A stretch of 64,000 nt of DNA from Lotus japonicus (lineage: Eukaryota; Streptophyta; Magnoliopsida; Fabales; Fabaceae): assembly GCF_012489685.1 (NCBI RefSeq), contig NC_080042.1, positions 2,110,501-2,174,500 of the forward strand, given 5' to 3'. The notes under the pieces were generated by a model that saw only the letters and a program-made list of their open reading frames with translations, did not search any database and was not told the DNA's origin. Shown one piece after another: positions 34,701 to 47,100 of this stretch. Positions within the stretch are counted from its first letter, which is position 1. Each line of letters opens with the position of its first letter. The position numbers were made by a program, and so were the translations under genes.

Positions 34701-35615
34701 TGAAATTCTGGCACACGCGGACAGATATTATACCAGATGTCTAAGACATCTTGTACAACATGATACAAAACAGTTAATTGCATATGCAATAAAAAAAAAC
34801 ATAAACTGAGACAAGACACACAGGATTGTTAACCCAGTTCGGTGCAAAATCACCTACGTCTGGAGGGTTTTCACCCAAGAGAAAGATAATCCACTAGTAA
34901 GAGAAATTGTACACAAAAGGTCTTAACAGAACTGCCCCAGTTCCTAGCCTTTTCTACCTATCTCTACAAGTGATTAATACTTAGTCCTCCCCCTAAGTAT
35001 GAGAGCCTCTCTCACTTTCTCTCAATCACTGCCACAGTGATTCAATAGCTCACAACACGAGCAAAGACAGATCTCATGATCAAACAACAAAAAAACAACT
35101 CTCAGCAAAAGAATCAATACATGAATAAGCTGAGAGAACAACAAGTGTGAACACAGTCAAGAGTAAACCCTAGTTTTACTCAACAGAAGCTCTCTACCTA
35201 ACACTAGGTTTCGTTCTTCATATATAGCAGTCATCCAGGCCTTGTCTTCGATGGGCTTGGACGAGCAAAGGTCCACACAACACTCAAGGAGTTAGTAGGA
35301 AACAAATCTGCAGAAGAATCTTCAATATAAAGTTTCCTATTCCAGAAATAAAACTCCAACAAATCTTCAAATCAAATCTTTGAAACCGATTTGATTACAT
35401 AATAATATAATCCTTGAACGGCGCACAGAAGCTTCCAGAAATACCCTATCTTGATCACCAAGTAATCAGAACGAAGCTTCACAGAAAACCTAGCCAACTT
35501 ATTGCAGGTTTTGCAGGGCCAGATGTCACAGGCAAGATGTTGTGACATCGGGTCCGACATGTTGGCAAAAAACTTAACTTAGCTAAAATGCAGACAACAT
35601 AACAAAGGAACAACA
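34701..35615 (-). repeat. 5' LTR of the gag-protease copia-type element
   Basis: Transcription would start in this LTR on the minus strand. It ends against the primer-binding region at 34700 and, on the outer side, against TSD GAACT. Confidence 0.9.
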
Positions 35616-35620
35616 GAACT

Positions 35621-36570
35621 CCATATATGTTAATCTTTACAAATTCTTAAAATTAAGGTGTTTAACCTTCTACATTATGGGACGTGGACTTATCAGAGAA
35701 AATAGATAGAAACCTAAAGGACTTCTTTGACAACACGCTTATTGATTTGGAAGATCAATCCTTCTTCAATCTTTTTGCCTCTTTTGTGGATTCAAGTACG
35801 CTTCCGCTCTAAAGTAATTTGTTCTCATTGATTTGACATGATAGATCACATAGATCGTATACAATTTTACAATTACAACATATCCTCACAACTTCACACA
35901 TAAAACCCGACATTGAACTTGTGATCCACAATGGTTATACTTTCGTGAAAGATGACATTTTCTTTGTATGTTATTACTACTCAACATATTTAGTTTTGCA
36001 TGTGCATCTTTAATCCAAGTAACATGTGAAGAAAAACACACCAGTATATAAAAATAAAAACCAAACATAAAAAGTACATAAAATAAAATAGCTTGTTAGT
36101 TGTCGTGTTTCTAATATGTATCACATTAGTTATCTATCCATCCCTTCGTGAATTTATCCTTATGCGAATTCATCCATTATTTGTTGGATACTAAAAAGAT
36201 GATAAGAAATCGCCCATACACAGCTTGTACTCGAATACTCCGTCTTATTAGGTGGATCAGTAACACCATTCCGCACATCAATGACAAAAAAAAAATGATA
36301 CATAATCTTGACGAAAAAACCTAATTGAAGAGTTTTCTAAAATTGTAGGACTATATTTGTGAAATTGGAAAATAAGGCATTCAAAAGACACAAACACAAT
36401 AGATAAGAGACTAATTAATAGCGCAATTGAGCCTAATTAATAATAAAATATTGTAAACATGGTTATATATATTGTTTAATTTACTGTGAAATAGGTAACA
36501 ACAAAAGTGTTATGTACAAATAGGACTACATAAAATTATGTACAATGTTGTTGTGCATCAACTATACACT
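35621..36570. other. 3' flank of PAP; no gene seen
   Basis: AT-rich sequence between the copia-type element and the PAP stop codon. Only short unsupported frames. The last 100 bases probably hold the PAP 3' UTR. Confidence 0.5.
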
Positions 36571-39500
36571 TCATGTAGAAGGATGCAATGACGTCTTTGT
36601 CACTTTCCAATGGTGTATTTTCTCACCAAAGACATTGTAAAAGGCAAATTTTGCTTTAAGTTCTGTCATTTCAACAGACATGAAACCTTGACCGTCGTGG
36701 AAGAATTTCACAGTATCAGAGTTGCTATCTTTAATATCACCCCTCCATGCCTTTGAGCCAGCCCCACTTGTTACGTAGAGAAGTGGACTGTATTTTGGTT
36801 CCATTGTTAATTGATATAAATAAGAACTGTTTCATAGTATGGATTTTTAATAAAATACCTGTCTATACTACGTATATGTTGGAGGCAGTGGTCATGCCCA
36901 TTCAAGTAGATATCAACATTATTGGTCTGGATATTCATTGAAATATCATTAGCATCATAAGCAAAGATTCTATAAAGAAAAAATGTAAATGAAAATTCAT
37001 GACATGACATGATTATTATCGAGGTAAATCTCAAACATAAGTTATTTTCATTATTTATTTCTTACAGTGATAAATAGGATATTTTTTCCTACAGTGCAGC
37101 CTCCTATATATATCTAAAGGTGATTGAACATTTTCATTTTTATATGAGAGATTCACTAAAAATATTGCTCATATTGGAAAGTTTATATACCTTTAGTATT
37201 GGCATGAGATGATTTACAAGCTCTCGACTATCACCATGATGGCTAATACTTCTTATTGCATGGTGACCCACAACAATTTTCCATCTTGCAGTTGATTTCT
37301 TCAATGCTTCTTCAAGTTCCTAGTCGACAAAATGTTGCAAAATCTTAATGAAGTAATGAGACACTGATATACTCTGTTGATATTTATAAGTTACTTTTCA
37401 TGATTTGTTTTCCTTAAGATGAGAAGGGATCCATTGACTCAAGGAGTAAGTTTTTTAATTGACTCCAAATCTTGACCCTCAATTTTTTACTAAAAAACAA
37501 CGACTGGGATTAAAACCCTATTATCTCTCACATGACACTATCATTCCCATGTTTACTCAGTTTGTAAGAAAACAACACACAGTACAGAACAGCTGAATAA
37601 GATCTGAACTCTGAAGAGATGAATACTAAAGGCAAAACAGCACGACTCTCAGTAGTCTTCGTACATAGCGCAACCTTTTGATTATTTGATTATATTACAA
37701 AGTTTTCCATCCCAAGTTTACGTGGAAGGACCTGTAAGCCAAATTGAAGCACTCTCCGTATTACAAAGTTTTTCATCCCAAATCACAGCACTCTCCGTAT
37801 TAACTCTTGAAATTACCAAAAATGTCATAGGAAAATGCTATAATTATTAGTTTGTGATTTGACATCCCCTTCATATAAAACAAAAGCATTGTTTTCCACC
37901 ATCAATTAATACTTTCAAATGTGTGCACTCATGAATTAACGTGTTGGGATTGACTCATTATCTTATCAGTTATTCGAATTTGATTAGAGGGGATTGTGAT
38001 ATGGGGTTAGAGGGATTCTATCTTATCTTATAGGTTTAGATAAGATTCTATCTTATCTTATAGGTTTAAATAAGACTATATCCTATTTAATGGGTTTAGA
38101 TAAGATTCTATCTTATCTTATGGGTTTAGATAAGATGTTTAGATTATCTTATCTTGTAATACTAGAGTTAGTAGTGTCCTATAAATAGATAAAGTCCATA
38201 ACCCTAATGTATGTACTTCATAACACATTGAATGAAATGAGCTATAGCTACTCTATAGCGAGGTAGGCTCAATTGGCCGAACTGCGTTAACAAACGTTCT
38301 TGTCTCTTAATCGTTCTTGTTGTCTATTACTTCGTTGTGATCTATTGTAACTCTGAGCAATTCCACGGGGTGCCTACGCTAACAATTGGTATCAGAAGAC
38401 TACAATGGCGTCGGGAGTAACCAAATTCGATGTTGAAAAATTCAATGGGAAAGGCAACTACGGATTGTGGAAACTTCGCGTCGGGGATTTGTTGGCGGCA
38501 CAGGGATTGCAGAAGGCATTCCGCGATGAGATACCGAGGGGAATGGAAGAGATCGATTGGAAGGAGTTGAAGGCAAAGGCTGCGGGAGTGATTCGTTTGT
38601 GTGTTACAGACGAGATCGTCGTCCAAATCTAGGACCTTAAAACTCCGCAGGAGGTTTGGACTAAATTGGAGGCCAAATATCAGTCCAAGACCATGATGAG
38701 CAAATTGTTTGCTCAGCAAAAGCTGTATAGTCTGAAGATGCAGGAGGGAGCCAATTTGGAGAACCATCTCAATCAATTCAGTGGCATAATTGGTGATTAT
38801 GCCAGGTTGGAGGTGGAGATCACCGATGAGGCGCAAGCAGTTATCTTGTTGTGTTCGTTACCGCATTCCTATGATCATATGGTGACTACTCTTACTTACG
38901 GGAAGGACTCTATCAGCCTTGAATCCATCGTTACTACATTGCAGTCTCACTCGGAGAGATCCAACAATGTAGGGGAAGGAAGTTCAGGTGATGGATTGTT
39001 TGCTAATGGAGGTCAAGATCGCGGAAGGAAGAAAAGTAAGTCTACTGAGAAGAACGCCGAAAAGAAGAAGCGTAGCAAATCAAAGCAGAGGAAGAGCACA
39101 GAGTGTTTTAACTACAAGCAGGTGGGCCATTGGAAGAATGAGTGCCCTAATTCCGATAACGTCGTTCAGACTGATGATTCCGGCAGTGAAGCAGATTTGC
39201 TTTTAGTATCGACTGCGAAGGGCACAGAGACTTGGATTCTTGATTCTGGGTGTTCTTATCACATGACTCCGCACCGGGAGTGGTTTAGTTCGTTTCAGAC
39301 GTGCAATTTTGGACTTGTGTATTTGGGTGATGACAAACCTTGTGACATCAAAGGCATCAGACAAATCAAAGTTGCTATGGATCATGGTGGCTCGCGGGTG
39401 CTGAATAACGTGAGATATGTTCCAGAATTGAGTAAGAATCTGATTTCCTTGGGGACTCTTCACGCGAATGGGTATTCATTATGGTGTGAAGGAGGGAATG

Positions 39501-42500
39501 ACATCTTAAAAGTCACTAAAGGTGCAATGACAGTGATGATTGGAAAGCGAACTGCAGGGAATATTTACCGCTTGTTGGGGAGCACCGTTGTAGGTGATGT
39601 TGCATCAGTTGAGACTGACAATGATGCAACAAGGCTTTGGCATATGCGTCTGGGTCATCCTAGTGAGAAAGGGATGACGACACTTCATGAGAGGAATCTT
39701 TTGAAGGGTGTTCGTAGTTGCAAATTGGACTTCTGCGAGTTTTGCGTGTTGGGCAAACAGTGTCGTGTTCGTTTTAAGACCGGGAAGCATGTTACGAAGG
39801 GGATCCTTGATTATGTTCATTTAGATGTGTGGGGGCCTAGTAAAGAGGTCTCTATTGGTGGATCCCGATATTTTGTAACTTTTATTGATGATTTTTCTCG
39901 AAAAGTCTGGGTGTATTTCATTAAGCATAAATCTGAAGTCTTTGAGAAGTTCAGATTGTGGAAGACTGAGGTGGAAAATCAGACAGGGAGGAAAATCAAG
40001 TATCTGCGGTTAGACAACGGAACAGAATACACAAATGCAAAGTTCAAGAGGTTTTGTGAAGAACATGGTGTTCAGAGGCATTATTCAGTCAAGAAAACAC
40101 CACAGCAGAATGGTGTTGCTGAGAGGATGAATCGATCTCTCACGGAGAAGGCAAGGTGTCTTCGATTTCACGCAGGACTTTATAAAGGTTTTTGGGCTGA
40201 GGCAATGAGCATGGCTTGCTATTTATTCAACAGATCTCCAAGAGCTTCATTGGATAAAAAGGTTGCTGAGGAGGTGTGGACAGGTGAACCCATTAATTTA
40301 GAAAATTTGAGAATTTTTGAGTGTCCAGCTTATATGCATGTTTCCAGTGATGAGCGATCCAAATTGGATCTCAAATCCAAGAAGTGTATTTTTCTTGGCT
40401 ACACCAAGGGGGTGAAGGGGTTCAGGTTGTGGGTTGCAGCTTTGAAGAAGGCAGTTCATAGCAGAGATGTTGTATTTGATGAGCAGTCTATGTTGAAGAA
40501 GGTGGATTCAGAAAATGAGTCTACTTCAGATGCTGAAACTTCCACTGCTGGGAAGATTCAGGTTGCAGTTAAGCCATTAACAGAGAGTCCAGTGCAGGTA
40601 GTACACGAAGAGCAATCCAGTTCAGGTTCTGATACTGAAACTGAAGGAGAACCAGTTGATTCAGGTGAAGCACATGAGTATAGTCTTGTGCGTGATAGAG
40701 AACCCCGTCAGATAAAACCTCCAGCCAGATATGGGTTTGAAGAGATGGCAACTTATGCAATTCTTACTAGTTCTGGAGATCCGTCTACTTTCCGTGAGGC
40801 TATGTCTAGCCCGGCGAAGGAAAAGTGGATGGGTGCTATGGTGGAGGAGATGGAGTCCTTGAAGAAGAATCATACTTGGGATCTAGTTCAGCTTCCTAAA
40901 GGGAAGAGAGCCATTGGATGCAAGTGGGTGTACAAGAGGAAACCACCAGTACAAGAAAATGAAGGGGAAAAGTTCAAGGCTCGTTTGGTTGCAAAAGGGT
41001 ATTCACAGCGAAAGGGGATTGATTATGATGAGATTTTCAGTCCAGTTGTCAGACACACTTCAATCAGGGCAGTTTTGGCCTTGGTAGCACTCCGGGACAT
41101 GCATTTAGAACAGATGGATGTGAAAACGGCGCTGCTCCATGGTAATCTAGACGAACAACTCTATATGCAGCAGCCTGAAGGTTTTGTTATTTTCGGTCAG
41201 GAGGGCTTGGTGTGTAGATTGAAGAGGTCTTTGTATGGTTTGAAACAGTCACCAAGGCAATGGTACAAGCGTTTTGATTCATATATGCTGAGGATTGGCT
41301 ACAAGAGGTGTGAGTATGATTGTTGTGTCTACGTGAAAAGCCTTGATGATGGTTCTATTATTTTCTAGTTAGTGTATGTCGATGATATGCTAATTGTTGC
41401 TAGTCATTTACGTGATGTGAATGATTTGAAGACCAAGTTGGGTAGGGAGTTTGACATGAAAGACTTAGGAGTTGCTTAGAAGATTCTTGGGATGGAAATT
41501 CACAGAGATAGAGGAGCTAGAAAATTGTGGCTTTCTCAGAAAAGCTATGTTGAAGGGTGTTAGCCAGATTCGACATGAGCAAGGCAAAGGTTGTGAGTAC
41601 TCCATTGGCGAATCACTTTAGGCTCTCGGAGGAACAGTGTCCAAAGATAGTTGAGGAAGTTGAAGAAATGTTGAAGATTCCCTATGCCAGTGCAGTTGGT
41701 TGCCTGATGTATGCTATGGTGTGCACTAGACCAGATTTGGCACAAGCTGTGAGCCAAGTTTGCAAGTTTATGTCTAAACCAGGGAAGCGTCATTGGGAAG
41801 CAGTCAAGTGGATACTCAGGTACTTGAAGGGTACACCGGATCGTGGTTTGATGTTCAATGCTGAACAAGTTGATCCAAGAGTTGTAGGATATGTTGATTC
41901 CGACTATGCAGGTGATGTTGACAATAGAAGGTCTACAACAGGGTATGTCTATACTCTAGCGGGTGGACCAATTTGCTGGAAGTCATCAGTTCAATCCATA
42001 ATGGCCATGTCTACAACTGAAGCTGAGTATATGGCTGTAGCGGAGGAAGCAAAGGAGGCATTGTGGCTTACAGGGCTAGTGAAGGAGCTGGGTGTTGTGC
42101 AAGGTGGAGTTAGGTTGCATTGTGATAGTCAAAGTGCCATTTTCTTGGCAAACAATCAGGTGTATCATGCCAGAACGAAGCATATTGATGTGAGGTTTCA
42201 CAAGATCAGGGAGTTGCTTGCATCTGGGCAAATACGACTTGAGAAGGTTCATACTTCCGAGAATGCAGCTGACATGTTGACCAAGCCCGTCACCAGTGAC
42301 AAATTTAAGCATTGCTTGGATTTGTTGCATGTTTCACAGTGTTAAGAAGATGGAGAGCACAATCCCGAAAATCAAGATTCAGGAGTTGAGCAATTGATCT
42401 TCACGAGGATTCGAGAATTCGTCAAGGTGGAGATTGTTGGGATTGACTTATTATCTTATCAGTTATTTGAATTTGATTAGAGGGGATTGTGATATGGGGT

Positions 42501-44848
42501 TAGAGGGATTCTATCTGATCTTATAGGTTTAGATAAGACTCTATCTTATCTTATAGGTTTAAATAAGACTCTATCTTATTTAATGGGTTTAGATAAGATT
42601 CTATCTTATCTTATGAGTTTAGATAAGATGTTTAGATTATCTTATCTTGTAATACTAGAGTTAGTAGTGTCCTACAAATAGATAAAGTCCATAACCCTAA
42701 TGTAAGTACTTCATAACACATTGAATGAAAGGAGCTATAGCTACTCTATAGCTGCAGAGGTAGGCTCAATTGGCCGAACTGCGTTAACAAACGTTCTTGT
42801 CTCTTAATTGTTCTTGTTGTCTATTACTTCGTTGTGATTTATTGTAACTCTGAGTAATTCCACGGGATGCCTACGCTAACAATCCTTTCATCTGATGCTC
42901 AGAGAAAGAAGAACAGTAAGACACACAGAATCAATTTGGCTTGCAAAAAGAAAGATTGTGAAAATTAGGGAGCGAGGAAAGGATAAAACATGGAGACAAG
43001 TCACATGATACTTTTTAAGTTTTAATCTCACCTGTTGGTTTTTACTTTTTAATAAAATTGAGGGTCAAGATTCGGAGTCGGTTAAAAAACTTACTCCTTG
43101 AGTTAATGGATCTCTCTTCTAGAATTTAATTTTTTTTTTTCTAAATTTACCCTAATATTTAATTAAAGAAGGAAGGTCTAGAGATTAACCATAGATAATT
43201 GTAATTTATTTTTCCGATGTACATAAAAAATATAAAAGAGGTAGAGCAAGTGAAATTTTGAAAAATTATTAATTTTGTGAGAGAAAATCATGAGAAATAA
43301 TTAGAAAGATACTAGAAAAAGCGAGAAAATAATTAAATGGGTAAGTTGTTAAATAATGGTAATTTAAGAGAGTTAATATAAAAATATTACTAACTTATTG
43401 CTATTAACTATTTTTTCTTTTAATTTGGTTGCACCAAGGTTTCCTATTGGTGGTAACTATTTTTCTAAATCGTAGAAAATGAGGTAATTGTGAGTTATAC
43501 ATAGGAGTATTTGGTACCTTGAGATGGTATTTGAGGTAACCTTTCCTTGGAGACACACCTCGCCAATCATAAGTATGTTCCGACAAGGTGTAATAATCGT
43601 CCATAAATGGGGTTGTGTCTATGAAGAAAAAATCCGCAATGCCTAGGGATAAGTATTGGGAGTAAAGAAAACTTTAGTTAAATATGATTTCTTTCACAAC
43701 AACTAATGATGATTAAAGAGCATCATGTTACCTGTACTAAGGGTGAATGTTCGTTGGCAGAACCATCTTTTGTCAATTTTCCTTAGGGTAGGGCTTAATT
43801 GTGCTAGGACATCACCTCTATAGTCATGGTTTCCCAAGACTACAAAAAGATATGGTTTTAAATTAAAAGAGTTACGAGAAACATGATGCATATGGTTTCC
43901 ATTTTTATTTCCTTTTTTTATTAGGTTACATAAACCTATTAACTAACTTATACTATATCATAGTTAGCTTAAAAAAAACTTATATATCATAGTTAAGGTT
44001 AAAAACTAAATTTATTATTTTTCATCTTATAATATTTATAAAATTATCATTTCATGTTATTTAATATATTAAAATTATATATTTATCTATAACCAATTCA
44101 ACCTTGTTTCAACCACAGTTGAACTAGGTGATTTTAACAACATTGGTTGTGTGTCCGCGCATGTGTGAGCATGTGAAAATATTTAATTCATAATATATTT
44201 AAGTTAACTTTTATTTCTTAAAATTAATTTTGAATCTCATAAGCTAGTTTTTTTTTTTTTTTTGAAATGCATAAGCTTGTTATTATAACTGATTTTGACT
44301 TTAGAAAAAGTTGTAGAAAATTTTCTTAGCATTCAAGTGATTTTGGACTTACCGGAGTACCATTGCTTTTGGAGGCTCTTAGCCGTGTAAATATTTGAAA
44401 ATGACTCCAAAAATGAGGGATCATTTACATCTCTTAATCCATTATCGTAGAAATTGTCTCCAGTGGATACAACAAAGTCTATGTCTAGTTTCTCTCCTAT
44501 CTTTCCCATCTGTTATGTAGAGTGATCAATATCAATGTTTGAGGTTAGCCATCAAATACGTTTGAATTTAATGAAGAAGCTGCAATGATATAAAAATAGC
44601 TATAGCAAATTGTGTTTAATTCCATGCATATTTTAAATTTGTGGCAAAAAAACAAAATCATGAACCTGAGTTGCAACCAAGGATTGATTATACAACCCTT
44701 GTCTACCCCAATCTCCAATGACCAGAAAGCTAAGGGATCCATCAAGTATTGGTCCATGGTGGAACCTCTGAAATTCTGCAAAAACGGGCAGCACGAAATA
44801 TATACATAAAATTGCTGCTATAAGAAGGGGAGGCGATGAGGATGCCAT
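36571..44848 (-). CDS. PAP: Purple acid phosphatase, low-molecular-weight type, 7 coding exons
   Basis: Secreted binuclear-metal phosphatase. Coding exons: 44848-44666, 44509-44353, 43839-43732, 43642-43518, 37319-37191, 36926-36859, 36787-36571. All junctions are GT-AG and the joined frame is open for 328 codons, normal for the plant PAP3/7/8/17 group. Residues 1-24 form a hydrophobic signal peptide ending VFA. All seven metal ligands are seen in the five family motifs: GDWG (D46), GDNFY (D79, Y82), GNHD (N117), VGHH (H210) and GHDH (H245, H247). Intron 4 is 6.2 kb because of a nested TIR element and a copia retrotransposon; the other introns are ordinary. The exon 6 acceptor was chosen at 36927/36926 because it keeps the frame and the usual [12 protein letters not shown] context. 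Which PAP paralogue it is cannot be settled here. Confidence 0.92.
37942..38384 (+). repeat. 5' LTR of the intronic copia element, with internal ~35-bp repeats
   Basis: About four copies of a GATTCTATCTTATCTTATAG/GGTTTAGATAA unit lie at 38015-38150. They are also present in the other LTR, so they pre-date this insertion. Confidence 0.88.
38405..42345 (+). pseudogene. Copia Gag-Pol polyprotein, interrupted
   Basis: Domains in order: Gag (UBN2-type); zinc knuckle near 39105; protease [11 protein letters not shown] (39233); integrase zinc region (HMRLGHP, then [10 protein letters not shown]) and DDE core ([23 protein letters not shown]); reverse transcriptase (GCKWVYK to VYVDDM); RNase H ([31 protein letters not shown]). 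A TAG stop interrupts Gag at 38630-38632, stops follow at 41366-41368 just before the polymerase YVDD motif and at about 41477, and the frame changes near 41555. In the zinc knuckle, [14 protein letters not shown], Tyr stands where the second Cys ligand should be. The copy cannot make its own polyprotein. Confidence 0.92.
42435..42881 (+). repeat. 3' LTR of the intronic copia element
   Basis: Same ends and same internal repeat block as the 5' LTR, with a small insertion near 42750 relative to it. Confidence 0.88.
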
Positions 44849-45240
44849 GACTAACTAACAAACTATGGTTTTGCGCAAAATTTACCAATGAAATATGGTG
44901 AGGGGTGATTTAAAGGAATTTCTGATTTAAAATGTCCATGGAGAGATAGTGCGAAGAATTAAATGTCCAACATAATATTCTTTTGGATTGATGAGTCCAA
45001 CTTTCAAGGAAGTGATCACTATTTGTGGAATGTAATCTATTGGTTAAGGTCGCATGGGTTTTAGAGGAAAAATTATTAATGGTATTAGTTTTGTCATTGT
45101 GTGTCCCCAATCCTGTGTAGAGAAACCCTCTCACACTAACAAATAGGCTCATGTGAAAGTTAAACATATATAGAAAAGTTAATGCATTGTGATCTATCTT
45201 TAGAATAACATAACTAAAACTTTAGAAAAGCTCTTTGTCT

Positions 45241-45471
45241 TCACGTTTCTAGTAGTGGGTTGAGGTAGTTGTTACCATATGCATCATGTTTCTCGTAACT
45301 GCTTCCGGCCAGTCTTCCACCGTTGTACCAGTCCCGGTAACCACCGCCTCCGGCTACCAGATCTTGTTTCCAAATCAATAGAAACCGGATTTGTTTCCAA
45401 ATTTTACGAAAAACAAAAAGTTCACTGAACCCTTCAACCTCAAAAATATGATGAACAAACATATCTTTCAC
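45241..45471 (-). other. Unrecognised C-terminal exon-like segment, Gly-rich
   Basis: The last 37 residues of this minus-strand frame (AGGGGYRDWYNGGRLAG and on to YLNPLLET) have gene-like composition and end at a stop at 45241. A possible acceptor precedes them. No family recognised; probably a gene fragment left in the PAP promoter region. Confidence 0.3.
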
Positions 45472-45651
45472 GAGATTGATTTGTTCTGAAGAACAAACCT
45501 ATTTTCAAATAGACAAAATACAAGGCCACAAAGCCCAATCTATCTGTTTTCACATTGTTCAAACAGTTTTCCAAACCTTTTCTTCCTCCTGACGTTCTAA
45601 TTTTATATTTTACTTATTTTTCAAAGGTCTTGAAACAGATTTGATTCACCA

Positions 45652-45909
45652 ATGGCAAGGAAACCGTTGGAATTCACTATCTCCGTCGCCATTCACCTTC
45701 TCATTCTCATTCAACTCGTGCTCCAAACCCCTCGCTTGCAAGTTCTCCTCAACCTCCTATGTGTGAGAAGAAACGAAACACGGTGGAGGAGAGATCGCCA
45801 GAGAGTAACGAAATGCGGCAGAGGAGAGCTTGCCGGAGTAGAGGGTTATGGAGTGAAGAGCAGAGATAAGAGAGGGTATTTTTGTATTATTACTATATCT
45901 ATTTTTTAA
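45652..45909 (+). other. Hypothetical 85-codon frame with a hydrophobic N-terminal segment
   Basis: Begins ATGGCAAGG in acceptable start context. Residues 8-26 are hydrophobic (a possible membrane anchor or signal); the rest is Arg-rich. No homologue comes to mind. It may be chance. Confidence 0.25.
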
Positions 45910-46259
45910 ATTTTCTTTTAACAAGTAAATTTAACCTGTTATAACAGGTCATTTTCCCTCTTGCACCATGCAAGACTTCGGTATTGTTTGAAATGAAAGA
46001 AGGAAAGAAAAGATGAGACGGGAAAACATATGTCGTGGGTCCCGCGCTGCAATTTTCCATCCATAACTGGAGAGAAAAGTGTGGAAAAGGTTAATTTTTC
46101 AATAATGCCAATTTTAACCTTCTAAATGTTTTTCTTACATAAAAAATACATTTAAAAAAAACAATAAAAGAATAAAAAGTATTGAGAAAAACTTAAAAAA
46201 TGCACCAATATCATATTTTATCAATATATATTAGAAAAGAAGAACTCCTATTAGGCTGA

Positions 46260-47100
46260 TTTAGTGACGTGTCGTTCACACGTTAATTCTTAGTGACGTG
46301 TCATTCTCACGTTAATTCTCATAAAAAAATACATTTTTAAATTTAAGATTTGATTAGTATTAAAATTGTTTATTTCTTGATTTTATCTAAGATTTACCTA
46401 GACTACTCCTTACTAAATTTATTTCCAAAACAAATCTTGAAACCGTTTTAATTATCTCTTTAAATTAGGAAAAGTCTCAACCCTAATTTACTACATAATT
46501 ACATGAAACAAATTCAATAAAAATACCATAAAATTTAATTAATAAAAACTATCAAAATCTACCAAATCAAAAAAAAAATCATGAAATTCTGAATTAAATA
46601 AAAATCCAAAAATTCAATAAAAATAACAAAAAATTTAATTAATATTCCAAAAATAAATGTGTTATTTTATGTTGAAGCTGAATTTTAAAAGATTTTCCTT
46701 AATTATCTAAGATTTACTTAGATTACTCCTTACTAAATTTATTTACAAAATAAATCTTGAAACCATTTTAATTATCTCTTTAAATTAGAAAAAGTTTCAA
46801 CCCTAATTTACTGCATATTTACATGAAAATAATTCAATAAAAATATCATAAAAATTAATTAATAAAAACTATCAAAATCTACCAAATCACAAAAAAAACT
46901 CATAAAATTCTGAATTAAATAAAAATACCATAAATTTTAATTAATACTCTAAAAATAAACTTTTTCTTCACCTAAAATGTATTTCCATAACAAATCTTGA
47001 AACCGATTTTTTAAAGGTAATTTTAAATCTGAGAAACTTTTTCATAAAATATTAAAATTTTAAAAGATTTACCCTAATTATCTAAAATTACCTAGATTAA
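46260..47100. repeat. Subterminal tandem repeats of Helitron C
   Basis: A 27-bp unit (TAGTGACGTGTC, then CACGTTAATTCT) is present twice at 46263-46318. A larger unit of about 315 bp, recognisable by TAAGATTTAC and AAATCTTGAAACC, appears at about 46385-46690 and 46695-46980, and partly again to 47100. Confidence 0.75.

Larger units (their letters stand above)
27706..35615 (-). mobile_element. Copia-type LTR retrotransposon with extra 3' ORFs, apparently lacking integrase and reverse transcriptase
   Basis: LTRs lie at 27706-28628 (923 bp) and 34701-35615 (915 bp), starting TGAAATTC and ending GAACAACA on the plus strand. The exact 5-bp duplication GAACT flanks the element (27701-27705 and 35616-35620). 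On the minus strand, a Met-tRNA-like primer site (TTGGCATAAGAGCAG) follows the 5' LTR at about 34697, and the polypurine tract AAAGGGGGAGAT precedes the 3' LTR (28640-28629). The LTRs are very similar, so the insertion is recent. The order LTR, gag-protease ORF, acidic 3' ORFs, LTR resembles Sirevirus-type copia elements, but the conserved integrase and polymerase motifs are not found in the 7.9 kb. Confidence 0.88.
37942..42881 (+). mobile_element. Ty1/copia retrotransposon, Tnt1/Tork-like, nested in PAP intron 4
   Basis: LTRs at 37942-38384 and 42435-42881 start TGTTGGGATTGA and end GCTAACA. The initiator-Met primer site TTGGTATCAGA follows the 5' LTR, and the polypurine tract AAGGTGGAGA precedes the 3' LTR. 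I count about fifteen substitutions and one small indel between the LTRs. No 5-bp target duplication is visible (TAACG before, ATCCT or TCCTT after), which is unusual. The element is antisense to PAP. Confidence 0.9.
37422..43120. mobile_element. TIR element in PAP intron 4, split by a copia insertion
   Basis: About 100 bases at 37422-37520 are repeated in inverse orientation at 43020-43120. Both start AGAAG and share GATCCATT(G/A)ACTCAAGGAG, then TAAGTTTTTTAA and CTTGACCCTCAATTTT. Removing the copia element leaves about 760 bp with no coding capacity, so it is a non-autonomous DNA transposon. I could not identify a target duplication. Confidence 0.7.
44849..46220 (-). promoter_or_regulatory. 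PAP upstream region up to Helitron C
   Basis: About 1.4 kb between the PAP start codon and the Helitron C terminus; it should include the PAP promoter and leader. I could not single out a phosphate-response element with confidence. Two open stretches of unknown status lie within it and are listed separately. Confidence 0.35.
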
